Below are positions 41,144 through 51,463 of a stretch of 64,000 nt of DNA, one piece after another; position 1 is the stretch's first letter, and each line of letters opens with the position of its first letter. The stretch is from Caccoplasma sp905210875 (GTDB lineage: Bacteria; Bacteroidota; Bacteroidia; Bacteroidales; UBA11471), in assembly GCA_963931635.1 (NCBI GenBank), contig OZ007034.1:1426001-1490000 (forward strand). The letters are read 5' to 3'. A program made the translations under genes and the position numbers. Below the pieces are notes generated by a model. The model searched no databases. It was given only the letters and a program-made list of their open reading frames with translations, and had not been told where the DNA came from.

Positions 41144-42130
41144 ATGAAAAGACACGTCATTCACTGTGGGATAATCCTCACATTGTTTTTCGGTAGCAGC
41201 CTTGTGCGGGGACAAGAAAAAAACGTGCGCCCCGACTCGCTCTATCTCTTCTCCTATTTTACCAATAAAGAGGCCAACCGTCACGGTATGCACTACGCAT
41301 GGAGTGCCGACGGATACACGTGGAATGTCGTAGGGGCCCCGATGGGTTTTTTGCAACCCGACACGGCCAGCGACGCACCCCGTCTGCGCGACCCTTTCTT
41401 GCTGCAAGACAAGAAGGGCATCTGGCACTGCGTGTGGACGACCGACTGGGAGTCGCCCCACATAGGCTATGCCTCGTCGCCCGACCTGGTGCATTGGAGC
41501 GAACCACGCCTCCTGTATGTGATGCAGAGTGCCGGGTATGAACCGCGCAACTGTTGGGCACCCGAGATGCTCTATGACGAGGAGAACGACCGTTACCTCA
41601 TTTTCTGGGCCAGTACCATAAAGGTCGACGGGCAGTGGCGTGTCGAAGCCGGGAAGAAATACGACAACCGCATGTACTACACCTCGACGCGCGACTTCGA
41701 GACCTTTGAGCCGGCACGGCCTTTCCTCGATTACGGATACAATGTCATCGATGCCACGGTGCGGCGCATCGGCGATACCTATTATATGATATATAAAGAC
41801 GAACGGGAGTTGCCCGAGCCGCACAAGTATCTCCTTGTTGCCACCTCGAAGCAGGCCGCCGGGCCCTACCGGCCCTTGACCGGCCGTCCTTTCTCGCCCG
41901 CATGGGTCGAGGGGCCTACCTTTATTCAGTTGCCCGACGGCTCCTACATCTGCTATATGGACAATTACCGCAAGCACAGGTACAGTGCCATGACGACACG
42001 CGACTTCCGTCATTGGCAGGAGGCACCGCAACCGCTGCGTATGCCATCGGGTGCGGCCCATGGTGCCGTGCTGAAAGTGCCTGCATCGGTGGTCGATACG
42101 CTGCTCCGCCATGCCGGAAGTCAGGAGTAA
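41144..42130 (+). CDS. GH43-like glycosidase (arabinan side-chain)
   Basis: 328 residues, exported (signal peptide ending near VRGQ). Five-bladed propeller features of GH43: HYAWSADGYTW, RLRDPFLLQDKKGIWH (RDP motif), SSPDLVHWSEP, CWAPEMLYDEE and the late EGPTFIQLPDG with a Glu in the acid position. Likely an arabinofuranosidase or beta-xylosidase/galactosidase; subfamily cannot be told by eye. Start chosen at 41144 for the signal peptide. It leads an operon with two GH51 genes, consistent with arabinan degradation. Confidence 0.8.
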   Translation: MKRHVIHCGIILTLFFGSSLVRGQEKNVRPDSLYLFSYFTNKEANRHGMHYAWSADGYTWNVVGAPMGFLQPDTASDAPRLRDPFLLQDKKGIWHCVWTTDWESPHIGYASSPDLVHWSEPRLLYVMQSAGYEPRNCWAPEMLYDEENDRYLIFWASTIKVDGQWRVEAGKKYDNRMYYTSTRDFETFEPARPFLDYGYNVIDATVRRIGDTYYMIYKDERELPEPHKYLLVATSKQAAGPYRPLTGRPFSPAWVEGPTFIQLPDGSYICYMDNYRKHRYSAMTTRDFRHWQEAPQPLRMPSGAAHGAVLKVPASVVDTLLRHAGSQE

Positions 42131-42171
42131 CACTCTTCCCCTGTGAGAAAAAACCTTAAATCAATATTGTG

Positions 42172-44124
42172 ATGCAATTAAGACGACTTTCCTTATGGTT
42201 GCTGGCGGCCGTTGCCATTCCGCTCTCGGCCCAGCGCACCCTTACGATCTCGGTCAAACCCGGGGCCGAGATAAACCCCGATATGTACGGTGTCTTTTTT
42301 GAAGACATCAACTTCGGTGCCGATGGCGGTCTCTATGCCGAACTGGTGAAGAACCGCTCGTTCGAGTTTGATTACCCGCTCATGGGCTGGACCCCCTTTG
42401 GCGAAGTTTCGGTCGAGACCGAGGCTCCGGCCTTTGAGAAGAATCCTCACTATGTGCGTCTGACCGAGAAGGGTACCTACAAGCGAGCCGGTTTGCAGAA
42501 TGAGGGCTTTGTCGATGGCATGAATCTCGTGCGTGGCAAGGAGTATCGCCTCGTCTTCTATGCCCGTCGGCAGAGCGAACGGCCGGTGCGGGTGAAAGTG
42601 GAGTTTATCACCGCGGCCAACAATCCCATGACTTCGGCCAAAGTGGAGGTTGACTCGCCCGAGTGGCAGAAATATACCCTGGTGATGAAGGCCGGCAAGA
42701 GCGATGCCCACGCCCGTCTGCGGTTGACGGTAGAGACGAAGGGTGTACTCGACATAGACCATGTGTCGCTCTTCCCGGTCGATACCTGGAACGGTAGGGA
42801 GAACGGTCTGCGCAAGGATTTGGTGCAGGTGCTCTACGATTTGAAGCCCGGCGTGTTCCGTTTTCCTGGCGGCTGTATCGTCGAGGGTTCTACGCTCGAT
42901 ACCCGATATCAGTGGAAAAATTCGGTAGGCCCGGTCGAGAACCGACCCTACAACGACAATCGCTGGAACTATACGTTCCGTCATCGTCTCTATCCCGACT
43001 ATTACCAGAGTTACGGATTGGGATTTTATGAATACTTTCTCTTGTGCGAAGACATCGGAGCTGAGCCTCTGCCCGTGCTGAACTGCGGCATCGGGTGCCA
43101 GTACCAGTCTGGCGAGCTGGTGCCGCTCGATGAGATGGACCCCTATGTGCAGGACGCCATCGACCTGGTGGAGTTTGCCAACGGCGACATCACTACCACC
43201 TGGGGCTCTCTGCGGGCCCGTATGGGGCACCCCGAGCCTTTCGGGCTGAAATACCTCGGTATCGGTAACGAGCAGTGGGGTGAGGAGTTTGTCCAGAGAG
43301 AGGCCCTCTTTGTAGAGGCCCTGCGCAAGCATTGCCCCGATATTCGCATCGTGGGCTCTTCGGGTCCCTCGGCCGACGGGGAACGGTTTGAATACCTCTG
43401 GCCCGAGATGAAACGCCTTAAAGTCGATTTTGTCGACGAACACTATTACAAGCCGCCCGAGTGGTTCTATGCCAATGCCGGCCGTTATGACGATTACGAC
43501 CGCAAGGGACCGAAGGTATATGCCGGCGAGTATGCCTCGCACCACAAGTCGCGGGCAAATAACTTCGAGGCGGCGCTTTCCGAAGCGGCTTTCCTCACCG
43601 GAGTGGAGCGCAACGCCGATGTCGTGCGGCTGGCCACCTACGCACCGTTGCTGGCCCATGTCGACGCCTGGCAGTGGCGCCCCGACATGATATGGTTCGA
43701 CAACAGCCGGGTGCTGCTCACCCCCAACTACTATGTGCAGCAGCTCTATTCGCTCCATAAAGGCACCCACACGCTGCGTCTCACCGAGAACGGTGCAGCC
43801 GTCAAGGGGCAGGAGGGCCTCTATGCCAGTGCCGTGTACGATGCCGACTCGGCACGTATCATCGTGAAGGTGGCCAATACGGCTTCGCACCCTCAGGAGG
43901 TCGTGCTGCGTTTCGACGGGCTGAAACGTCGCCAGGCATTGCAGCCGCAGGCCGAGATTCTCTACATGCAGTCCGACGACAAGAATGTGGTCAACACCTT
44001 TAAAAATCCGTCGGCGATTGTTCCGCAGCGAATCGGAGCTGCCGTCGAGGGCGACCGTTGCCCGCTGACGCTTGCCCCCCAGTCGTTCCAGGTGATAATT
44101 ATTCCGTTTGTATCGAAACCATAG
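42172..44124 (+). CDS. GH51 alpha-L-arabinofuranosidase (with CBM-like domain)
   Basis: 650-residue exported GH51. It starts with the family strand ISVKPGAEINPDMYGVFFED and GADGGLYAELVKNRSFEF, then a CBM4-like insertion (about residues 90-210), then the barrel with acid/base Glu in GIGNEQWGEEF (about 366) and nucleophile Glu in YAGEYASHH (about 452). It releases arabinofuranose from arabinan or arabinogalactan. ATG at 42172 is chosen over the adjacent GTG. The next GH51 starts 13 nt after its stop. Confidence 0.94.
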   Translation: MQLRRLSLWLLAAVAIPLSAQRTLTISVKPGAEINPDMYGVFFEDINFGADGGLYAELVKNRSFEFDYPLMGWTPFGEVSVETEAPAFEKNPHYVRLTEKGTYKRAGLQNEGFVDGMNLVRGKEYRLVFYARRQSERPVRVKVEFITAANNPMTSAKVEVDSPEWQKYTLVMKAGKSDAHARLRLTVETKGVLDIDHVSLFPVDTWNGRENGLRKDLVQVLYDLKPGVFRFPGGCIVEGSTLDTRYQWKNSVGPVENRPYNDNRWNYTFRHRLYPDYYQSYGLGFYEYFLLCEDIGAEPLPVLNCGIGCQYQSGELVPLDEMDPYVQDAIDLVEFANGDITTTWGSLRARMGHPEPFGLKYLGIGNEQWGEEFVQREALFVEALRKHCPDIRIVGSSGPSADGERFEYLWPEMKRLKVDFVDEHYYKPPEWFYANAGRYDDYDRKGPKVYAGEYASHHKSRANNFEAALSEAAFLTGVERNADVVRLATYAPLLAHVDAWQWRPDMIWFDNSRVLLTPNYYVQQLYSLHKGTHTLRLTENGAAVKGQEGLYASAVYDADSARIIVKVANTASHPQEVVLRFDGLKRRQALQPQAEILYMQSDDKNVVNTFKNPSAIVPQRIGAAVEGDRCPLTLAPQSFQVIIIPFVSKP

Positions 44125-44137
44125 ACCGAAAAATACC

Positions 44138-45670
44138 ATGAAGAAACTTTTTTGCGCCTTGTTTCTGGCCGCTTGTGCCGGGACGATGAGTGCCCAGGAG
44201 GTGGTTACGGTGGCCGTACACCCCGGGCAGGGAGAACAGAAAATAAGCCGTCATATCTACGGGCAGTTTGCCGAGCATCTGGGCACCTGTATCTATGGCG
44301 GGTTGTGGGTGGGAGAAGACTCTGAGATTCCCAACACCCAGGGCTATCGCACCGATGTGCTCGAAGCCCTCAAACGGCTCAACATTCCCAACCTGCGTTG
44401 GCCCGGTGGCTGTTTTGCCGACGAGTACCACTGGATGGACGGTATAGGCCCGCGGGCCGAACGCCCCAAGATGAGCAACAACAACTGGGGCGGCCTGGTC
44501 GAAGACAACAGCTTCGGTACCCATGAGTTTCTCAATCTCTGCGAAATTCTCGGCTGTGAACCCTATGTAAGCCTCAACGTAGGCAGCGGTACGGTAGAGG
44601 AGATGGCCAAGTGGGTCGAGTACATGACCTCCGACGGCGATACCCCCATGGCCAAACTGCGGCGCGAGAACGGCCGCGACAAGGCCTGGAAGGTGCGCTT
44701 CATCGGGGTGGGCAATGAAAGCTGGGGCTGTGGCGGAAACATGCGTCCCGAGTATTATGCCGACCTGTACCGCCGCTACTCTACCTATTGCCGCAACTAC
44801 GACGGTAACCGCCTTTTCAAGATTGCCTGTGGAGCGGGCGAGTATGACCTGAACTGGACCGAGACGATGATGCAGCGGGTGGGTACCCGCATGAACGGCC
44901 TCTCGCTGCACTATTATACCGTGACGGGTTGGAGCGGAAAGAAGGGTTCGGCTACCGAATTTGACAAGGAAGATTACTACTGGACCATAGGCAAGTGTCT
45001 CGACATAGAGAATGCCATCAAGGCTCATATCGCCATCATGGACAAGTACGACCCCAAGAAACGGGTCGGTCTCATGGTCGATGAGTGGGGCACCTGGTGG
45101 GAGCCCGAGCCCGGCACGCAGCTTTTCCAGCAGAACACTTTGCGCGATGCTTTTGTGGCAGCCCTCTCGCTCAATGTTTTCCATAAATATGTCGACCGCA
45201 TACGCATGACCAATATTGCACAGATTGTCAATGTGCTGCAATCGATGATACTCACCCGCGGCGACAAAATGGTGCTCACGCCCACCTACTTTGTCTATGA
45301 GATGTACAAGCCTCACCAGGATGCCCTCTCCCTGCCGCTCGACATCGACACTCCTACCCGTGAGGTGCGCGGCGACCGTACGATACCGCTGGTGAGTGCC
45401 ACCGCTTCGCGCGATGACCAGGGGCGTGTACATGTGTCGTTGGCCAACATCGATGCCGACCACGCCAGGAAGGTGCGCATCACACTCGACGACATGTCGG
45501 TGAAGAAGGTGTCGGGAACCATTCTGCATTCCCGCAAACTGACCGACCTCAACACCTTTGAGAACCCCGACAAGATAAAACTCCGTCCCTTCAAGGATGC
45601 GAAATATCGGAACGGAGCCATTGAGGTCGATATGCCAGCCCACTCCATTGTTACCCTCGAAATCGAGTAG
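44138..45670 (+). CDS. GH51 alpha-L-arabinofuranosidase (second, shorter type)
   Basis: 510 residues with a signal peptide (KKLFCALFLAACAGTMSAQ). Classic compact GH51: HIYGQFAEHLGTCIYGGLW, RWPGGCFADEYHW, acid/base Glu in GVGNESWGCGG (about 193) and nucleophile Glu in MVDEWGTWWE (about 315), then a C-terminal beta sandwich. It differs from its neighbour in lacking the CBM insert, so the two probably take different arabinan substrates or chain positions. Confidence 0.94.
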   Translation: MKKLFCALFLAACAGTMSAQEVVTVAVHPGQGEQKISRHIYGQFAEHLGTCIYGGLWVGEDSEIPNTQGYRTDVLEALKRLNIPNLRWPGGCFADEYHWMDGIGPRAERPKMSNNNWGGLVEDNSFGTHEFLNLCEILGCEPYVSLNVGSGTVEEMAKWVEYMTSDGDTPMAKLRRENGRDKAWKVRFIGVGNESWGCGGNMRPEYYADLYRRYSTYCRNYDGNRLFKIACGAGEYDLNWTETMMQRVGTRMNGLSLHYYTVTGWSGKKGSATEFDKEDYYWTIGKCLDIENAIKAHIAIMDKYDPKKRVGLMVDEWGTWWEPEPGTQLFQQNTLRDAFVAALSLNVFHKYVDRIRMTNIAQIVNVLQSMILTRGDKMVLTPTYFVYEMYKPHQDALSLPLDIDTPTREVRGDRTIPLVSATASRDDQGRVHVSLANIDADHARKVRITLDDMSVKKVSGTILHSRKLTDLNTFENPDKIKLRPFKDAKYRNGAIEVDMPAHSIVTLEIE

Positions 45671-45729
45671 CGGCGGTATCCTGTTTGTCGGTCGCTCTCC
45701 CTTCCGGCTCCACGCGCGGGCCGGCGCTA

Positions 45730-45761
45730 TTTGGAGAATTATCTGAAAATACCTACCTTTG
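45730..45761 (+). promoter_or_regulatory. Promoter of the acetylesterase-GH105 operon
   Basis: TTTG (45730-45733), 20-bp spacer, TACCTTTG (45754-45761), 64 nt before the start codon. Confidence 0.85.
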
Positions 45762-45825
45762 CCCTGTATCAATAATCGGGGCGAGGTAGGTTTTGTTTTT
45801 TTGCCCTGATAAAAAAGAAGTACCG

Positions 45826-47352
45826 ATGAAAACGCAGACAACCGCATTGATTCTTTTTCTCCTGTTATTTGTATCTGTCGGGAGCCGTGCCGACGTGAAA
45901 CTGCCGGCCATACTCTCCGACAACATGGTGTTGCAGCAAAACAGCCGGGTACACATTTGGGGCAAAGCCTCTCCCGGCGAGAAGATTACCGTCTCGGTCT
46001 CGTGGAGCCGTAAGAAAGCCAAGAGTGTCGCTGCGGCCGACAGCACCTGGCAGGTCGAGATATCGACCCCCGAAGCCTCGTCGCGTGCCGTTTCACTCAC
46101 GGTCAAGGGGCGCAACACGATTGAAATCAAAAATGTGCTTATCGGTGAGGTGTGGCTCTGTTCGGGACAGTCCAACATGGAATTTCCCGTAGACCGCGAC
46201 ACGACCAGTCGCTGGAAGAATGCCATGTCGACCGTGAAGGAGGAGTTGCAGAATGCCGACTATCCCGAGATTCGCTTTTTCAGAGTGGAGCACCAGCTGG
46301 CTCCCGATGTCCCCGTCGACGACTGTGTGGGCGAGTGGGAGGTATGTACCCCGGCATCGGCGGCCCGCTTCTCGGCCGTAGGTTTTGTCTTTGGACGTAA
46401 AATCCATAATGCCATACATCAACCCGTCGGTCTCATACAGTCGACCTGGGGCGGTACCCACGCCGAGTCGTGGACCAAGAAAGAGGCCATGCAGGGCGAC
46501 TATTACGACAGTCTGCGTGCCGAACAGAAGCAGATTATTGCAAACCTTCCCGCCGAGAAAGAACGCTATGCCCGCGAAACGGCCCTCTACAAAGCCGCTT
46601 TGAAGGCCAATCCCGATACGGTGCTGAAAGCCCCTGCCCGGGTGAAGAAGCTCAACGACAACCTGCGTATGTCGACCCTATGGAACGGCATGATCAATCC
46701 CATACTTCCCTATACCATCAAAGGTGTCATCTGGTATCAGGGCGAGAGCAACGACAGTCGGGCTGCCCATTACGAAATGGTCTTTGCCAACCTCATTCAC
46801 AGTTGGCGGGCCGAGTGGGGGCAGGGCGATTTCCCCTTCTACTTTGTGCAGATAGCCCCGTATCGCAAGCAGTCGCCCACCCTGCGTGAAGGTCAGCTGC
46901 GGGTGTGGCAGACGGTACCAAACACCGGTATGGTCGTTATTACCGACGCCGGCGACTCGACCAACATACACCCCCGCAACAAGGTTGTTCCCGGCGAACG
47001 TCTTGCCCGCTGGGCCTTGTCGCACGACTACGGCATCGACGTGCCCTTCATGGGTCCTGTCTATAAAAGCATGCGGGTGAACGGTTCGGTAGCCGAACTC
47101 TCGTTCGACTACACAGGCTCGGGCCTCGACTCCAAAGGGGCGCCGCTCCGGGGCTTTGTCGTGGCCGGCAGCGATGGTGTATTCTATCCTGCACAGGCTG
47201 TCATCAAGGGCGACAAGGTCGAGGTCTCCTCTCCGCAGGTCGCTTCGCCGGTGGCCGTCCGTTACGGTTGGGACAAGTTCTTCCGCGTCAACCTTTACAA
47301 CCGCGAGGGGCTGCCTGCTACCCCTTTCCGCACCGATAACTGGAAATTGTAA
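45826..47352 (+). CDS. Sialate O-acetylesterase family (SASA) esterase
   Basis: 508-residue exported SGNH-type esterase. Mature start LPAILSDNMVLQQ and WGKASPGEKITVS are family hallmarks. The nucleophile Ser is in CSGQSNMEFPV (about 114), followed by GLIQSTWGGTHAESW and, late, the IWYQGESN block. In pectin loci such enzymes usually remove O-acetyl groups from plant glycans rather than sialate. It starts its own promoter-driven operon with GH105 (24 nt downstream). Confidence 0.9.
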   Translation: MKTQTTALILFLLLFVSVGSRADVKLPAILSDNMVLQQNSRVHIWGKASPGEKITVSVSWSRKKAKSVAAADSTWQVEISTPEASSRAVSLTVKGRNTIEIKNVLIGEVWLCSGQSNMEFPVDRDTTSRWKNAMSTVKEELQNADYPEIRFFRVEHQLAPDVPVDDCVGEWEVCTPASAARFSAVGFVFGRKIHNAIHQPVGLIQSTWGGTHAESWTKKEAMQGDYYDSLRAEQKQIIANLPAEKERYARETALYKAALKANPDTVLKAPARVKKLNDNLRMSTLWNGMINPILPYTIKGVIWYQGESNDSRAAHYEMVFANLIHSWRAEWGQGDFPFYFVQIAPYRKQSPTLREGQLRVWQTVPNTGMVVITDAGDSTNIHPRNKVVPGERLARWALSHDYGIDVPFMGPVYKSMRVNGSVAELSFDYTGSGLDSKGAPLRGFVVAGSDGVFYPAQAVIKGDKVEVSSPQVASPVAVRYGWDKFFRVNLYNREGLPATPFRTDNWKL

Positions 47353-47376
47353 TATATCTAAAACAGAAAAACAACG

Positions 47377-48576
47377 ATGAACTGGAAAACCTCTTTGGCC
47401 GTAGCGGCCTGTTGTGCCTGCACGCTCACGCTGTCGGCTCAGAAAATGTCGGTCGAATTTGCCGAATCCGAGATGAAACGTTTCCCCGAAGCCTGGCAGC
47501 TCGACCACGGAAAGCGCCTCTATTTCGGCTATTCACAGGGTGTAGGTTGCTGCGCCATGCTCGATATGTGGCACTATACTGGCGACCGCAAGTATTACGA
47601 CTATGTGGCCGAGTGGGCCGATACTCTTATCAACGACAAGGGCGAAATCTATCTCTACGAGATGGCCGACTACAACCTCGACTTTATCAACTCGGGCAAG
47701 GTACTTTTCGATATCTATGCCGAAACCGGCGATCCCAAGTACAAGAAGGCCATGGATGTACTGGTGCGCCAGTTGGCCCGCCAGCCCCGCACCCATGAAG
47801 GGGCATTCTGGCACAAACTCGTCTATCCTTTCCAGGTATGGCTCGACGGCCTCTATATGGCATCGCCTTTCCTGGCCCGTTACGGTGCGACGTTTGACCG
47901 CCCCGACCTTATCGACGATGCCGTGAAGCAGTTCCTGATATGTGCCCGCCGCACCTTCGACAACCGCACAGGACTCTATTTCCATGCCTATGACGAGAGC
48001 CGCAATCAGCGGTGGTCCGACCCCACGACCGGACATTCGCCCAACTTCTGGGGCCGCAGCATGGGCTGGTGGTTCATGGCCCTGGTCGATGTGCTCGATT
48101 ACATACCCGAAGACCATCCCCGCCGTGCCGACCTTATTACGATGGTTAAAGGCCTTGCCATTACGCTGCCCGAATATCAGGACGAAGACGGATTGTGGTA
48201 TCAGGTCCTCGACCAGATCGACCGTGAAGGAAACTTCCCCGAGGCTTCGGTTACAACACAGTTCATGTATGCCTACGCCAAGGCAGTCAACAAAGGTTAC
48301 ATCGACTCTTCCTATATAGCTGTGGCAGAGAAGGCCTACGACGGTCTTCGCAAGAAGCTTCTGAAAAAGAACGACGACAAGACGTGGACCCTCACCCGTT
48401 GCTGTGCCGTGGGTGGTCTGGGTGGCAGCAAGTATCGCGATGGCTCGTTCAACTACTATATCAACGAACGCATACGTGACAACGACGCCAAGGCTACCGG
48501 CCCCTATATCATGGGGTGCATTCAACTCGAAAAATATTGGGCTGAGCATGAGGCCCGTTCGTCGAAAAAACGGTAA
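47377..48576 (+). CDS. GH105 unsaturated rhamnogalacturonyl hydrolase
   Basis: 399 residues, exported (signal ends near LSAQ). (alpha/alpha)6 barrel of the YteR/YesR type: FGYSQGVGCCAMLDMW, YNLDFINSGKVLFDIY, HKLVYPFQVWLDGLYMASPF with the catalytic-type Asp, and WGRSMGWWFMALVDVLDY. It hydrolyses the unsaturated galacturonyl end left by rhamnogalacturonan or pectate lyases, which fits the PL1 gene nearby. Confidence 0.93.
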   Translation: MNWKTSLAVAACCACTLTLSAQKMSVEFAESEMKRFPEAWQLDHGKRLYFGYSQGVGCCAMLDMWHYTGDRKYYDYVAEWADTLINDKGEIYLYEMADYNLDFINSGKVLFDIYAETGDPKYKKAMDVLVRQLARQPRTHEGAFWHKLVYPFQVWLDGLYMASPFLARYGATFDRPDLIDDAVKQFLICARRTFDNRTGLYFHAYDESRNQRWSDPTTGHSPNFWGRSMGWWFMALVDVLDYIPEDHPRRADLITMVKGLAITLPEYQDEDGLWYQVLDQIDREGNFPEASVTTQFMYAYAKAVNKGYIDSSYIAVAEKAYDGLRKKLLKKNDDKTWTLTRCCAVGGLGGSKYRDGSFNYYINERIRDNDAKATGPYIMGCIQLEKYWAEHEARSSKKR

Positions 48577-48635
48577 AATATTTTTAAAATTGGCAATATT
48601 GAGTAGTGACTGTCAAAATTGTTAGTTTTAATATC

Positions 48636-48671
48636 AAAAGGGTTATTTCTTGCTAAGGAAATAACCCTTTT
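48636..48671 (+). terminator. Terminator after GH105
   Basis: 14-bp stem AAAAGGGTTATTTC / GAAATAACCCTTTT with an 8-nt loop and T-rich tail. Confidence 0.85.
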
Positions 48672-48749
48672 CTTTGCTTGATAGAAAAGTGTGGAGTTTT
48701 TTTCCCCTTTATTTTTAGAGATAACTTAACTACTAATACCAAAAGTATC

Positions 48750-51035
48750 ATGAAGAAAATTACATTTTTAGTAGCAGCTGTTCTTGCTTCGGCAGGTATG
48801 TCTGCTCAAACCGTATTGAAATGGGGTGCTTACAACAACACCGATATTGATACGGCCGCTGTTTTCCCATGGAGTTCGACGTTCGCAACATGGGTAGATG
48901 AGACAGGAAGTATAGATGATCAAGCCAAAGGCTTTGCCGACGGAAGTGTCGCATTGTTCAATGACGAAGCTCTCGGTGGCTTGGGCGAAGATTATCTGGG
49001 AGAATGGGCTACCACCTCTCCTGTAATTACGGTGAGCCAGCTCGGTGCCATTGGAGGTATCCGTGCAGAGAATAGTGAGGCTTTGACCATCAATCTGTCG
49101 CCTGCCGATGAGACGGTGACATTCGAAGGTACCGAAGGTGCTACCTTGGTAAAGGTTAATAACGGTATTCTTTATACCGATATTATCAACAACCTCCCTG
49201 GTGGAACGCTTGTAAAAGGTGGTCGTGTGGCTCGTTATTCCGATGCATCGGCTGCATCAAGAATTTTTGGTCCTACAGTGACTGCCGAAGGTGAAGGTAG
49301 CATCGACTTGGGAACCAGCAATAGTGGTACGTATAAAAAACTTACCGCCGACCTTGTAATTCCCGAAGGCTCGACGATGAATGTTTATCTGTCGCGCTAT
49401 TCGATGTTTACGGCCGATTCAGTTAAGAAAGTTACGGGTGCTGGTACACTCAACTTCTACTCAAGAGGCGAGCGCGCTTTCCTCGGCGGTGGTAGCAAAG
49501 GTGAGACCGAGCCCACCTATTTTGGCAACTTTACCGGCGATGTACATGTTTATCAGGATCCTGATTTTGCCGATAATGGTGCCGGTTTCCACGGAGTCAT
49601 TTTGGCTACACACTCGGCCAAAGGTAAAGGAGCTACCTCTCAATATTATGACCGTCCGAGCGGCGATTCGTTGCTTTATAATGTCTCGAGAAACAATCCT
49701 GTGCTCTTGGATAGCTTGGTTTATGACTGGTGCGATATAGACCTGACAGTGCACAATGGTGGTGCCATAGCTGTGGGTTCTGCTGGAAACGATGCTGGTT
49801 CAAATGTGACTTTGCTGAGAGTGAAGAGTCTCAATGTAGAAAAAGAGGGTGTTATAATGGGATATTATAAAGATTCCAATCCTCAGTTGGCTATTATTTG
49901 CGGTAGTGACAATGCCGATGCTCATCTCGACGGTACTTTCACCGCCATGCCCAAAGGTAGCGAAGCTCCTTACTATCCTTGGAGAGAATGTGGTGTAGCT
50001 CTTTTCAAACAGGGAACGGGAACCTATTACATTACTTCCAACGAAAACCAATTCTTCCAAGGTGTTGAGGTTTGGGATGGTCGTATACTCTTCAACAACT
50101 CGCTCGACACGGCTACTGCCACAGGTCAACACAAGCTTTCGACTAACAATACAGTAACCTGCCGTCCTACCGGTACGATCGGTGGTTATGGAACAATTGG
50201 TGGTCACACTGCCCTCTATGGTACAATGCAACCCGGTAGCGATGCTATTGGTACACTGACTATTGATGGTACTTACGCTTTGGTGGGTTATGCCGAAAAA
50301 ACTCCTACTGCTGCTGTACAAGAGAGAAAAGCCGGTTCTGCTGCTAATCTCCTTCTTTACAATGGAGCTACAATAGAGTTCGAAATCATCAACAAAGACA
50401 AACACGATGAGGTATTTGTTCAAAACCAGGTACGTCTTTATTCCGATACCGAAGACGGAACGGATGCCAAAATCAACATCAAGCTCTCTCCGCGTGATGA
50501 ATGGTCGTTGGCTGCCGGTGATACGATGGTTCTCCTCAAAGCCGATTCGCTTGTCAGCTTCGTTGATGGTGTTGACCTCACCAATTACTTTGAACTCTCG
50601 ACCGATGGTTTCGGCGACGCTACTTTCAGCCTGAGATCAGTACAAATCCCCGGTGAATATCAGTATGAAAAGAACTTTGAGACCGGTGAAGTGGTTAAAA
50701 CACAACTCGCAGCTCCCCAATATATGTTGGTTGCCGAAGTATTGACCGCCGGTACGGGTAGTGCTGAACCCGACGCTATCGAAAGCGTTGATGCCGACAA
50801 CAGCAACCTCCAAGTATATCCCAACCCTGCTGTTGACGGTAACGTAACTGTGGCTGTGGCTGCTGGTGAAATGGCTCAGGTAGCTGTTTACAATTCGGCT
50901 GCTCAAATGGTTAAGTCGGTTGCTACCAGTGAGTCGACCCTTACACTCGATGTATCGGATCTCCAAGCCGGTATCTACTATGTACGCGTCATGACGGCAG
51001 ACAAGGCTTATACCCAAAAACTTATCGTTGAATAA
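48750..51035 (+). CDS. T9SS-exported beta-helix/adhesin-like protein
   Basis: 761 residues with signal peptide (KKITFLVAAVLASAGMSAQ) and a type A T9SS C-terminal domain starting at VYPNPAVDGNVTV (about 689) and ending KLIVE. Between them are beta-helix-type stretches; around residues 430-530 an autotransporter-associated strand repeat is visible (GTYYITSNENQFFQG, EVWDGRILFNN, GTIGGYGTIGG, GTMQPGSDAIGTL). No catalytic motif recognised. It may bind pectin or scaffold the lyase encoded downstream. Codon use is less GC-rich than the hydrolase genes, as in the PL1 gene. Confidence 0.75.
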   Translation: MKKITFLVAAVLASAGMSAQTVLKWGAYNNTDIDTAAVFPWSSTFATWVDETGSIDDQAKGFADGSVALFNDEALGGLGEDYLGEWATTSPVITVSQLGAIGGIRAENSEALTINLSPADETVTFEGTEGATLVKVNNGILYTDIINNLPGGTLVKGGRVARYSDASAASRIFGPTVTAEGEGSIDLGTSNSGTYKKLTADLVIPEGSTMNVYLSRYSMFTADSVKKVTGAGTLNFYSRGERAFLGGGSKGETEPTYFGNFTGDVHVYQDPDFADNGAGFHGVILATHSAKGKGATSQYYDRPSGDSLLYNVSRNNPVLLDSLVYDWCDIDLTVHNGGAIAVGSAGNDAGSNVTLLRVKSLNVEKEGVIMGYYKDSNPQLAIICGSDNADAHLDGTFTAMPKGSEAPYYPWRECGVALFKQGTGTYYITSNENQFFQGVEVWDGRILFNNSLDTATATGQHKLSTNNTVTCRPTGTIGGYGTIGGHTALYGTMQPGSDAIGTLTIDGTYALVGYAEKTPTAAVQERKAGSAANLLLYNGATIEFEIINKDKHDEVFVQNQVRLYSDTEDGTDAKINIKLSPRDEWSLAAGDTMVLLKADSLVSFVDGVDLTNYFELSTDGFGDATFSLRSVQIPGEYQYEKNFETGEVVKTQLAAPQYMLVAEVLTAGTGSAEPDAIESVDADNSNLQVYPNPAVDGNVTVAVAAGEMAQVAVYNSAAQMVKSVATSESTLTLDVSDLQAGIYYVRVMTADKAYTQKLIVE

Positions 51036-51057
51036 TTTCCGATAGACAGATATGATG

Positions 51058-51097
51058 GAGGGAGAAACGCTATTGCGTTTCTCCCTCTCCTTTTTTT
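51058..51097 (+). terminator. Terminator after the T9SS beta-helix gene
   Basis: GAGGGAGAAACGC / GCGTTTCTCCCTC stem, TATT loop, then TCC and seven T. Confidence 0.9.
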
Positions 51098-51463
51098 GAG
51101 ACGTGATAATATCACTATGACAAAATGAGACCTGAATTAACTTTTAATTCCAGGCGTCTGTGGTTTTCATTTGAGATTTGTATTTCGGTTATGATGAATG
51201 TTTTTGTCTGATAATGGGAACGATAAAATCATTTATGCTAGTTTATCTATCAATCTCCACAGTCGTTATGGCTCCTTTATTTTGTTTATTTGTAACATCT
51301 ATTGTTGCGTTTTTCTGAGAATACCATGAAAACAGGTCAGAATCTTTCTATTCTCTTTGCTTTTTAGGAGATGGTATGAAAGTATTGTTCCTTCTTGTAA
51401 GTAAGGTCTTTTCACTTAGATGCTTGGTTGAATGGGTTATAAACTTTAATAATAATTATACGC
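51098..51463 (+). other. 366-bp leader region before the PL1 gene
   Basis: No gene, tRNA or clear TTTG/TAnnTTTG promoter pair found. It is AT-rich and probably holds a regulated promoter and a long 5' leader for the pectate lyase. Confidence 0.4.
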